Shown in pieces: positions 23,535 through 36,300 of a DNA stretch of 64,000 nucleotides. The stretch lies in NCBI GenBank assembly GCA_016490735.1, contig JAEMWC010000272.1, positions 495,001 to 559,000 on the forward strand. Direction: 5' to 3'. Numbering within the stretch: the stretch's first letter is position 1; every line of letters starts with the position of its first letter. The DNA comes from Pachyseris speciosa (taxonomy: Eukaryota > Cnidaria > Anthozoa > Scleractinia > Pachyseridae). Both the position numbers and the translations under genes were made by a program. The notes under the pieces were generated by a model. It was not told the origin of the DNA. It was given only the letters and a program-made list of their open reading frames with translations, and ran no database searches.

Positions 23535-26500
23535 TATTCAGTTTGTTGGAGGCGTTAGAACTCAGGTAAACTCGTTTCGTGTTACATTTCTAGTTTCTGG
23601 CGTGACATCACTTGTCTTTCAATCACCATTGCTTAATATTTCCACATCCCAGACTTTTATTACTGAACTTGTTAAAAATTATTTGAAATATTCTCTTATG
23701 ACAAGTTTAACCTATGATAGTGGCCAGTTGAGTTAGGGACATGTAACAATTTTGAGGTTTTAGCAGAGCTTTTCTTCACTCCAGCAACATTAACCTCTTT
23801 TCTATGGCTCATTTATTAGCCAAGACACCTCAAACCCCTATCCCAGGCTGTGTATGAACTCTTGCAGACCTCACACATGTTCAGTCTTAGTTGTCCATCG
23901 ACAATTTACAGTACCGCTGAAAAGTAAGTTACCAGACGCGTCGCGTTTCCTGTGCTACGCAAAACGCGTCGCGCGCTACGTGAATCGTGTTGCGCGCGAC
24001 GCTATTGGCGTCTCGCGTGAAGGTAGTAACCTTTTAGCAGTGCTGTATGCGAGGGAGGAAGGAGGGACAAAGGAAGCAATGCGTAGGACGGCCCTAATGA
24101 AGACATTGTCCAAAGCAAACTGGACAGGATTGTATTGTTATCCCTCAACACACTGGCCAACTGCGTTTCCAGGGTCTTTCCTCTCCCGCCCAGTTGCACA
24201 CACTGGCTTGACTATTCCATCCTCCAATATAGAGCGTTTTCACATAACCACACAGTGGCCATGTTGGTGTTCCAAAACAAAGAAACAGCGGCCATGTTGA
24301 TGTCCCAAACTAAACCTCTGGGAATTGAACTCTATTTTTATGCAAATACTTTCTTTTGTTCAGTAAACCAGTATGGCTGAGAATCACGTGAACGAAAACC
24401 TCAAGTATTGTTTACAATTTCTCTCGGGACGATTGAAATTCCCAAGAGAAATTGAAGATAATCAGTTATGCAAAATATTTGGGGGCCAAACAAAGTGTAT
24501 TATGGGAGATATGGAAGTGGCGAATTAAAGGAGAATTAATTATAACATGATTATATTTGTCTTTCAGTGACCCCCTCTTTCAAGCCGCCATTAGCTACCT
24601 TTGATTTTGAAGATTCGTTGGTTACTAGTGCAGCTCCTCATGAAGATGGCGGGAAAACCAAGAAAGGAAAGAAGCCAAAAAAAGGGTGAATGTCAATCTT
24701 TTGGCAAGGCTGTCATTGGGGGCTGTGACCCGTTTCTCGAAAGTCCCGGTAACTTAACGGGCCCGAAACCGTATTTTGAAATCAAAATCTCACGAAAAGT
24801 AGGTTTCGTTCTGACCTCTATTGAAGTCCATTTTGTTTCTTTAGCTAATAACTTTACTGTATAATTTTCAAAACTTTTGAAACTCCCATCTGGGATGGAA
24901 AACAAAACAGCTTAACGGGCCTGGTAACTACCGGGAGCTTCGACACACGGGCCCCTGGGGCCGCAAAGTTCCCCCGGATACTTTAAAGGGTCTATGTAAT
25001 GGTGGTTTTTGGAGATCAACTGAAAACCAAGTACCCTCATGACCAAAATGCCACTAGAACACCAAAAGAAAGATGTATTTTCTCAAAGGAGAAGCAAACC
25101 ATACCCTCTTTGGCTATTTTTTTCCACAGCACCAGAGAGAACTTGAAAAAGTTGGCCTAATTTTTTCAAGCTGCAATCCATTGCAATCCTTGTCACCCAA
25201 AGCCAAAGAGGTTTATTTACAGTTTTGCTAAATGGGTAAAATAATTTTAAACAAAACTTAACCTTTATCTTTTTGAGTTTGAGTTTGCTTTCAATATCTT
25301 TTTCAACTTTTCATAGTAGTATTAAAAACTGACTCGTGATATAAATCTTAAGTTAGATCCTCGGATTGTTTAGTAGACAAACAGCATATTGGCTATCCAC
25401 AACAACTAGAACTCCACTCCTCCTCCTCCTAGGCCTCCTCCTCGTCGCGATCATCATTTGAATATTTGATTTTAAAATGTCGCTTAAAAACGGTTCTCTT
25501 CTTGTTCTTTTTCTTTTCACTTCTTTCTTTTAGGAGGTCCATCTCGTATGAGCCTTGTGGTTTCTTATGGCCCTCCTTGCCGCTTCTTTTAAATTATGAA
25601 TGTATTTATTATTTCGTGATGTGTAACTTATTGTGGCTAAATAATAAACTGAACTGAACTTTGTAGGGGTGAAAGTGAAAAGGCGGATGATTCATTGGAA
25701 AAGGTAAACGAAAGCTATGTTTATTTTACTGTTGAGAGGTTGTCTCAATCAATCCATCCATCCATCAACCAATCAGTAGTATTATGCGTTAAAAAGTTTG
25801 CGTTCAATGTTTTCAACCAATCAGAAGCCAGAACGACCTGTCAATCAAATCCATCAAACGGGGATCACGTGACTGCATTGAAAAAGGAGGGACCAACCGG
25901 CTGTTAATCAAACGGAGAGCACGTAACTAATAGTCAATTTATTAAGCACACATGGTGCTAATTGGGGGCACTATCCAAATCTTAAAAACAGGTGATGTGT
26001 TGTTCAAGCCCTAGATTCTTTTTGTCATGACAAATTCTTGATTTGACCATCCTGTAAAGAATTTTGCTACAAAATCCTTTCAAAGCTATATTAAACAAGT
26101 TACCTTATTATGAGTTGTTGGGAGGACTGTTACTTAGGACTCGCAAAAGGTGATTAGCAAAACGTTGATTGAAACAGTGATTCCTTGATTGTTTATACTT
26201 TGGCTGTAGATGAAAGAGACGGAAAAAGAAAATTTAAACGACAGAGAAAGTGACACGCAGAAAGACAACGCTAAGGAAGTAAAAGAAAAAGACAAGGACA
26301 AGCCAACACCAGTGTCAATGCTGCATTACAGGGCATTTCTGAGGTAAGAAAAGTGAAATGACGAGTTGACTTCATGAAGGATTGAACAAACGAACGAACG
26401 AACGAACGCCGGAAAGACGAACCAACGAACGAACGAGCGCTGGAAAGACGAACCAAGGAACGAACGAACGCCGGAAAGACGAACCAACGAACGAACGCCG

Positions 26501-27345
26501 GAAAGACGAACCAACCAACAAACGAACGAACAAACAACAACAACAATCTTTATTTCACCTACATGTTTTATACTGTTAGGGTTACATAAAGCAGCTTTCC
26601 ATGCAAACGTTTTGCGACGTCTCACAACAACTTAGAAACGCCTTGCACTGCAACACATCGTACAAAAAAGTCTCTGATGCTGTCTGTGTCGTGTGGGACA
26701 GCTTATGCACAAACAAATGAATGCATGACCTTTTCAATACAAGTTAAATGTCTTAACTGACAACTTTTTTTCTTGCATCACAGGGAGTTGGATTTAAAAG
26801 CATTTGGCATTTTGAAATGCGAATTAGTGTCTCGTGCTGTCCTGGATTCTGAAATGAATACAGAGGTTTGTAGAACTAATACTTTTATGTGTTAGCAGCA
26901 GGGCGGGAAAAAACCCTGGTCCACGCCGATTGCCTGTGGCAAGCAAATTTTGCTCGTGTGCAAGTGAAAATAGAAGTTTGGTGGCCCGGTGGTCAAGTGA
27001 AATTAGCCTCAGTAGTCTTGATTGTCAGCTTGATAAATGATTATTTCCAGTTAGTCAGCCAATTTTAAAATGTAACACTGCCTGCAAGATGAGTGAAGGA
27101 ATGAGTTGACAGCATGGTTTAATTTAAAATTTAAGCATACTTTCAAACAAATGTTAGCTATCTTATATCTTTCTTTCGAATTTTTTCAAAGGAGACGACA
27201 ATTCTTCAACTTCAGGCCCCTCAGCTGGAGTTCTTGTTGGAGGATCTTTCCAGGAAACTTCAACACTCACTATCAGCATCTGCCTCATCTAGAAGAACAT
27301 TTCTCAAAGTGAGTTTCGTACTGAAATATCATCACCACCACCACC

Positions 27346-27397
<52 letters not shown>

Positions 27398-30300
27398 CTT
27401 TATTAGAGTCTCAAATATTTGTAGCCGAGCAAAGATGCTCTACTAATTGAGGAGACTGAATCAAATCAACTCGAAATCAAATATAATCAAATTTAATCAA
27501 ATGTTGGTTTTTGAGAAGAGGGGAAAACCAGAGTATCCGGAGAGAAACCTCTCGGAGCAGAGGAGAGTGCCAACAAACTCAGCCCAATTATGATGTCGAG
27601 TCCGCGAATCGAACCCGGGACACATTGGTGAAAGGCGAGCACTCTCACCACTGCACCAACCGTGTCAACAACGTGCATAATTTTTCTTCAGTTAATTCCA
27701 CCATGATTGTCAATTTAGGTGCGGCAGGATAAACTGGTGGGCTTCTCCAATTTGTCGAGATATTCAGCAAAAGAAGTAGCCAAGTATGCGGTTGAACTGT
27801 TACCAGCCCTGTGTGAACACTTAGAGGCTACCAGTGCTTTCTTCCAGGTATGCAAAGCACAATGCTGACGCGTTCCTTTAAAGTGCAGTTAAACCTGTAT
27901 TAAGCGGACCTGTATTAAACGGCCACCCTGTATTAAGCGGTCAGTTCTAAAAGTGCCAAAAATTTACTTAAAATGTGACCTCTATTAAGCGGTCACCTCT
28001 TTTGAGCGGTGGCGGTCACCTTTAAAAAGTCCCAACGAGTGTATTTTTATAGTTTTCTCCTGTATTAAACGGTGACTTCATAAAAGGAAACCATACGAAT
28101 GTATATTAAATATGGATAAACTAGTACTGCAAAGCCGCAATTAATTTTTTTTTTTTTACAAAAGAGCAAGAGAGATATAAATTTCTTACAATTACCAATT
28201 AATTTTCTGTAGGGCTGTTCCAATCTCAAATTCTTAATACAATAGCAGACGAACCTGTATTTAACGGCCAACCTATAGTACGAGGTCAATTTTGCCATTC
28301 CCAAAGGGTGACCATTTAACACAGGTTTGACTGTAAATGGTTTGAACACGGGAGTCATATCATAACTTGGTGAACTTACGGTCATCTGGGTAATTGTAGT
28401 CCTGAGAAGGGCGGACTCTTTGAAATAACATTGACTGACATTTCAACAACGTCACTGGAAGTCATCATCAGAATCAAGCCCTTTATGTTATTGGGAGCAA
28501 TTATTTATTATTACTTACACCTGAGCCGTGGCCAGACGAAAATTGTTACGGAGGCAATGCCGGTAAAAACGAAACAAAAAAACAACTCTTTATGTTCAAT
28601 TATTATTTTTCAATGTATAGCTTCTTACAGGCACCTCAAGAAAATGTTTACGCAACTGTGAAACTAGAGATCCTGTTTCTAGTTTACGTAAGACACACAC
28701 AATAAGATAAAATACCGTAAATTTAACAATTTTACCGAGGCAATTGCTTCGGTTCGCCTCGTACTAGCTACAACCTTGTACACAGAAAGGGACGCGAGAT
28801 TAGAACATTGAAGGCGTGCCTTAAGGAGGAATTCTGTAGACTGTGCTTAATGGCAATCTAGTAACATTTATGCTAATAGCAGTGGTGAAATGGATGAAAT
28901 GAAATAAAGTAAGCTCTCTCATTTTGGTAGATCTTGGGGTAATTCCCGCTACCAACATTGCATAATGCCTTTTGTAATGGCTGTGGTTTACCATATCGCA
29001 TTTGTGCGGTATCCAGAGTTTGTTTAGTCACTTTTAGCCGCATCCCAGACGCCCCACATACCGTTTGACTTTGTTTGCTTGATTCATTTGTCATTTACGT
29101 TGTTCATTTACAGAATTTGATGGCTCAAAACGATGGCCTGATAGATGGCCCTGGCCATAACACAGCGGAAGCACTGACAATGGCGTCATGTTTTCACCTG
29201 CTGTTTAACTGTCTCCAGAGTTTGTTTGCATGGTTTGTGTCATTAGAGCGCTTTTCAATTGAGTGTCGTGAAACCAAAACCAAAGCAATTACTCTGACCA
29301 GTCACAACAGAAGTAAGCAATGCAATGAGCCAATCAGAATACGAAGCAATTACATGTAGCCGGTGCAAAGCGCGGGAAAATACGCGCGTGCAAGTCACGA
29401 TTGGTTTTGGTTTTGCTTTTCATTGGTTGAGAAAGTGGCGTGAGTTTTCCTGGCCAATCACAGAGTGAAGTTATCCAAAACCGAAGCAAAACGAGAATTA
29501 CTTTCGACACTCAACTGAAAACCGCTCTATGAGTGAAAATCAAGTTCTTTTAAATGCGAAATTCGAGAATAATGTTCTTTTGAAAGGCGCAGTATCATGG
29601 ATTGTTGGCAAAATCTGGAAAGCAAAGGAGACCTGTTTACCGATAGCAAACGAAAAATAATGGCCAAATTTTCTTCAAACGGCTAATTTAGCTCACGGAA
29701 ACCATTCTTAAATGTTTTTGGTTATGCTTGGCCAAGATGAAAATGATGCCAACAAGTCGGGGCGACGGAGTTTCAAGCTCTTCCCTTGTATTTTAGATGG
29801 AATTGGTAATAACTTTCTGTGGCTCATTATTTGTTGTAAAATTTGATTTTGTCTCACTGGCAATCAAGAAGCAATTAATGAATGAAAACGTCACTGAAAA
29901 TTGACCTATAGTAAATCTTTGGTCAAATTTCAAGGATAATTCCCTTGATACTGCCCTTTAAAAATCAGTCTTCTTCTTTTCTTCAGGAGTGGTTTTATGG
30001 TGAGTGAACATCAAGCCCTTTTAAAGAAAGCTTTGTTTGTGTTGTCTTCACGGATTAAGCTCTCCAGTAAGTCGCAACCAGGATTGCAAGAGCTACTGAA
30101 GTAAGTCACTTTCCTTTATTCAAAGAGTTTCGCACTGTGGCGATTTATTCTTTCCGTTCTCTTAGCACCAAGGAAATTTTAATGATGATTGAACTACCAA
30201 GAATATAATCCAGCTGACAAAACGTTGACCCAGCCCATCACACTGCTGTAATGTAGTGCGAGGGTTATTATTGAGCCTATGAAAAGTCGTGGGCGTTGGA

Positions 30301-33300
30301 CGAAAACTGGAAGTTAAATTGCACCTAAAGCCAAAATAAGTTAAGATAATTCTTTCTACTTATAGCAAACATATTTTGCCATTTTAACTCCAAAATTTTG
30401 CTTTTCATGTGTCACACGTTGTATTCAAGATTCTTTTTTTTGAAGCAAAATCGAGAATATGCCCATCTCATACCTCTCACAGCACGGTCATGGGGCCAAA
30501 CTTTTGAGGTGAAAATGGCAAAATATGTTTGCTATAAGTCGAAAGAAGTATCATCGAAAAATGTTTGCCTATAGGTGCACTTTAAAAAAACTGCTTTATT
30601 TTAACATAGTTCTGATAAAAGTATGCACCGATATGCTATTAGTTCTGGAATGCTCCGAAAACAAAGCCTTAAATCTTGAATTTGAGTGTGTAATAAACAT
30701 GGGAGTGTTCCTACTGTGACCAAGGGGATATCAAGGGGACTATGGAGGCGGGAATCAGGGAGTTTGTGGGGTGGGAGGTGAAAACTTGCATTTAAAGCGT
30801 GGTGGTAACGAGAAGGCTGAAAAAAGAGAAATGCTGAATGATACTTTGCAATAAAACAGACACGAAGAGGCGCGGACTAGTTCAGAAGGGTCGGGAAGTG
30901 GACGTTAATTGTGCCAGAAGAGAAAGCTCAAGTCCCCTCCTCCCCCCGGTTCCCCCTTCCAACGCTTCCTCCCCTTTCTCCCATGAAGTAAGGTTTGATT
31001 ACCTTATAAACCAAATGAAAGTCCATACGAAATCTGGCTTGTGTTATACTTTATATTTGCAGGCAGAGCTTTCACTACCTTGAACAGTTTTCCAGCAGCA
31101 TACCCAACATCACAACTGCGGTCAGTCTGACCAAGCTGCTGGTTGTTTTGAATGAGCGTCAACAGGCAATGAACAACAGTATGAACGCTGCATTAGGTAG
31201 ATGTGAATTCCCTTCAAGAATTACGTTCTTAGTAACAATAACAACAACAATGTTTATTTGTACTGTAAAGTTTACAAATGTTAAAGTATACATGTTAATG
31301 TTAAGGTATACATACAGTAACAGGTCACCCAAAATAACTTTGAAGCTAAACTGCAATCTTGGACAAACTTCTTGGGACAAATTATCCCTTGTGGCTCTTT
31401 ACTTACGCGCCAAACAACGATTCGCGCGAGATTCAAAGTACACGTGGCCGGGCCCTCCCCCCAGCCCACTGACATCCAATGTTGAAAACCTGTACCCGCA
31501 ACTTTTTTCGGACCTTCAACATTGCATTGGGTTGGGGAGGGGTACCTGTAACAGACATTTAGAAATGACAGCACTGCTTTTGGACTGATGGTCAAATCAT
31601 CGAAAATTACCAGTTTTGCCTGACTGTCCCAAGGAATTTTGTGCATGATTGTGGTTAGGCATTCTATTCTTTTTTAACGCTTTTTTTTTTTTTTTTTAAG
31701 GAAAGAGAGTGATACATTTGTTGTTTTTCAGCTGAACTAACAGGTTCTTTCCTCAAACGTGAGTGGATCAGATCTGATGGTGAAAAGGAAAGTGGCGCTA
31801 AATTTAACGAAGCACTGCAGTTCTTGCTGAGGTAATAAATGCTTTGTATGTTTCCTTTAATGTTACACAACTTACTCGACACTCGCTTCTTTATCATTAT
31901 AGTATTTACTAAATGACCATTAAAATAAGCGTGGTCTCTGATGCGTCGAAAAGTCTGTTTAACGAAAATCAGTATTTTATCCGTATTTACTAAATAAATT
32001 TTCAGTATTTACTAATTAACCTTTAAAATTGGCATGTTCTTTGTTTCTCTAAAATCAAGAAAAGATAGATTTTGAACTCCCAAGGTTTATTTTCTATATT
32101 TCCGTAGTTTGGATTAAAGGAACACTAGCCAAGCGCTTACTTGTAGTGGAATCTGTAAAACGGAAACACAGAAGTTGAAGTTGAAGTTGCGTCCTTGCGG
32201 GACTATACCGGTATTGGAATACTCGCAACAGGCAGTATTCGTGTTCTTTCGGGACCCATCCCGTTTACGGAATCCACGGAATATTATTCCATTAATTCTG
32301 GACAGAACAGAATACGGTTTACTCGGAATACGCATAACATGCTTTCTTTTAGGAAAGTTTTGGCGGGAAATTGTGCGCGCCCGCCAAACCCGTGACGTAA
32401 CACAGGAAGGTTCAAACACTCGGCCCAGACTATTTTGCGCGCTGGTCTTTGGTCAATTCCGCAAAGGCCATTCTGTTCTTAAGAATGTGTGCTCTCTAGA
32501 GAAACCTTATTCTTCTTATTATCTTCATCCTAAATCGGAATAAAAATGGCCTGAATAGTCCCAATAGTACCAAACAAGTTGAGCTTGCACCTCCTCATTT
32601 TCATTATCAAATTTCCCATTTTCAAATGACATACTTTTTAATCTATCTTCCAGGTTTCACTTGTCTTGTGCTGAGGATACTCTAGCCACTATAGAAGAAA
32701 TCGCTGGCGGGGCAATGACTGAAATTATCGAAGATGAAGATAAAAATGCTTGCTCCACAACCCATCCAACTCTTACAAGGTACTGTTTCACCCTTCAGTT
32801 GGCTCATTTGTCTGGCCAACACCCATATTCTAACGAGACTCTTTTTCCCATACTCTTTTTACCCACTGCATAAAGTATACACAACTTACAATCCGTTGAT
32901 TCGCCAAGACGAAGGGCTTGCGCTCGAAATATCAGCACTCGAATGTCTTTACGATGACCAATTTACCTTATCAACTATATTGATAAAACCAAATTTGTTT
33001 TCACACCCACCCACAGACGCAGCAGCACAGTTTCTTTAGATAAGAACCCCTTTATTTTTCCCTTGTACCTTGTAGATCATCTCTGGCGTGCTATTACCGA
33101 GCGATGATGGACGAACTGATTGCAAGTGTAAAGCAAACTCATTCTGTGCCACTCAGAAGGACAGATTCACCAGAGGTATGTTGTCAGAATACTTGGCGAA
33201 GCACGAAGGTCTTTTAGCAGCAGGCGTATTAAACCTTCAGTGTGTTGTGGTTCAATTTTATCCTTGGTTCAATTTTTATAACTACGTGAAGCACGATTGT

Positions 33301-36300
33301 CCGGGTGAGTGTAGTCCTGAGAAGGACTGTTTGTGGTGACATTGACGTTTCGACAACCTGAGCGGGTCATCATCAGAGTTAAGTGATTTGAGTAACGTCA
33401 GGAGATGGTATAAGTACTCTGGTCGTTGATGTCATTGGTCAACGAAGTCGTGATGTTATTGGTCGTCTGTCAGTTAAGCCGTGATGTTATTGGCTGTGAA
33501 GACTGTAAACCGTGATTGGTGCGTTTCGATCCGTCTTTTGCTAGTCAAATGTCCGTAGGTGTGTTGTTAGTCAAATTAGTCGGTTTGTCTATTGTTTGTC
33601 TGTTATTGATATCATCAATAAGTCGTTTGTAAGGTGCTGGAAGCTGTTGGCAACGGTTCAGTGGTGTCTGTTCTAAGTTAGTAAACCAATTTTCCATTGC
33701 GATCCGTTTGTGGTAGTTAGTACATTAGGTAATGCATTTAGCAGAGTCCCAGTCGATTGTGTGGTTTGTCAGTAAATGGTGCTCAGCAATGTTATTGTTG
33801 ATGTCACCATTTTTCAAGGTTTTGATAAAGCCAGGGAATTGTGTATCAAGTCAGGGAAATAGTAAATTCTACCCGCACGTCAGTGAAAAGTCAGGGAATT
33901 TTACTTTTGGCCAGCCGTTAGGTTTGGGAAGGGGATTCCTTGTTAATGAACTAAGGTAACGTTTCAAAACGTTCCTGCTGAGGAATTGATTTCCGTGGCT
34001 CCATTGCTGGCCTTATTGTCCAAGTAGTTGTCTCGGATGATCAGTGAAAATTGGTTTGCGGTCAGTGAAAAAACAGGGAAATGTCAGGGAAATTTTTCCA
34101 CCCCACTGAGTGGTAACCCTAAAAGTAAAACTACTCTTAGAGTGTCAGAATGGAAAGGTATAAAAGCCTCAGCTGTGTTTCCGGGTAGTCAGAGAAAGTG
34201 CAAGTGGAATTGTACTCACATATCACTTGTGGCTACAAGACAGTTCCTGCAAACCGTTTTCTTTTCCCAGATTCATAAGGAGCAACTTGTGAAACTGAAC
34301 ATTTCCGTGAGGATCTTCCACATTATGATCAATTTGGTGAAGGTATGAGCATTAAAAGTCTTTCAAGGTTTCAACTTATGTTATTCGGTTATAAATTAAA
34401 GACTTAAACCCATTGGCGCCCAGCCGTTTTTACCTTTTCGGAGTGATTTTCCACCTATAAACGATCCATAGCATTTCGTGACTCTTAATTGAAACTCCCA
34501 TGCAAAAGTGTTGCTGTCCTAAGGCACTGGAGGCTCAAGGTTTCTGGAAACGTCATTCTGACGTAGCTATTTTTCATCTGTGGAGCTACAAGGACCTCCC
34601 GAGTTCGGTTTGCTTGCGATTTTTGCTAAGTTTACAACCATTTTTCATCTTTAGTGGCTGCCTGATGAGCATCATTAAGCGTGACGGTAGCTAAGAGTCC
34701 ACTTTCTCAAAGAATCGAGCAAGGTGATGTACTTTGTTGTTGAATTTGGCTTGTCACTCGACGTGTCGGTAAGCTTTGCATTGTCTAAGAGTTAGGTTAT
34801 CTTGATAATAGCTGACAGAAGAAATGAGAGTAATTGACCGCTGTTATTTTTGCGTGATATCATTAAGCTGTTTATCTATTAGTAATTTCCGCAGAGATGT
34901 CCGGAGATAAACCTAGTGATTAATCAAACCAATCACGAACAATTACGCGGTTTTTTTTTCTTAAATCAATCCTTGTATAACTAATCGGATACGGGTTAAA
35001 AAAGGACAATTGAGAGAGAGAGAGAGAGTTGAGTGGAAGCGAACGTGTTTGTTGTGAAACTAAGTGATCGTGGTTTATATTGGAATAAAACGTGGAAATC
35101 TACTTTATCGTGACTTTTGTTGGAGAACACTGTTCTTGGAGGCGAACAATTCTCCAAACCTGGCACCTCCGACGGGACATTTGGACAAGCAAACTGCTTA
35201 ATCTGTTGTGAGTATAATTTTGTCCTGAATTTTCGTCGAGGGAGGAAACAATGACAACTATAGAGAGTAATCTGGAAACCAAACTTACACAATTGGAAAT
35301 TAACGTGAAGAAAACTAACGTCGTCATTGAGAGCCAAAACTCAGAGGCTATTGAACGACATCTACAAACTTTAAAGGCGATCTCGGACACTGTGAATCAT
35401 TTGAGACTTGAGGTCGAAGCGAAGAAAATTGAATCGAAAGTAAACAGCGATGCAATTCAAACTTGGAACGACGATGTAGACTCTAAACTACAAGCAGCAG
35501 ACGTCGAAATCGGGAGGATACGTAAATGGGTAAGCGATCGCGAAAAAGAAGCAGAGATAAACGCGAAGAAGGAACAGCTGCAATTCGAAGAAGAAATCCA
35601 AAAGATGAAGCTGCAACTAAAAGCAGACCAACTAGCCAAGACGAAAAGCCAAAACGAAGAAGCCGGTCAAGGCTTATCTTCTTGTGGTGTACAAGCAAAA
35701 CTACCAAAACTTGTGATTACAAAATTCGATGGTTCCCATATGGATTGGCCACGATTTTGGGGACAATTTTCGGAGAATATTGACAAGACAAGTGTCGCGC
35801 CGATCACCAAATTCACTTATTTACGAGAGTTGGTCACCCCACAGGTTAGCCGGACGATCGAAGCCTTACCTTTCACTGCAGAGGGGTATAACCGCGCGAA
35901 GAGCATATTGAAGGAGAAGTTCGGCAAGGACTCGGAAATATTCAAGGCTTACACAAAGGAAATACTCGAACTCCCTACCCTGACGGGCACAAATCCCAAA
36001 GGTATAAGCGATTTCAGCGAGAAACTAACCTATTGTGTGCAAGCTTTACAAACGCTAAACAAGCTAGAGCAAGTAAACGGAGCTACTTTGATGACCCTTG
36101 ACAAATTACCTGGGATTCGTGGGGACCTTGTGCGTACAGACCCGGAATGGGAGAAATGGGATTTCGCGAAACTCAGCGAGGCCATCCGTTTGTGGACAAG
36201 AAGAAATCCTGTCGATACGAAATCAAACGAGAGAGATTCGGGTGAACGACGAAATCAGAAGTGGGATCGATCACGCAAACTCTACCAAGCGCGTGGACAA

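Noticed and set aside
26271..26625. Minus-strand frames with [14 protein letters not shown] repeats
   Set aside because: They are antisense to a FANCD2 exon and to the GAACGAACGCCGG minisatellite.
27234..27446. Poly-His frame after the FANCD2 exon
   Set aside because: The first part is genuine exon, but the histidines come from the CAC/CAT repeat after the donor at 27308.
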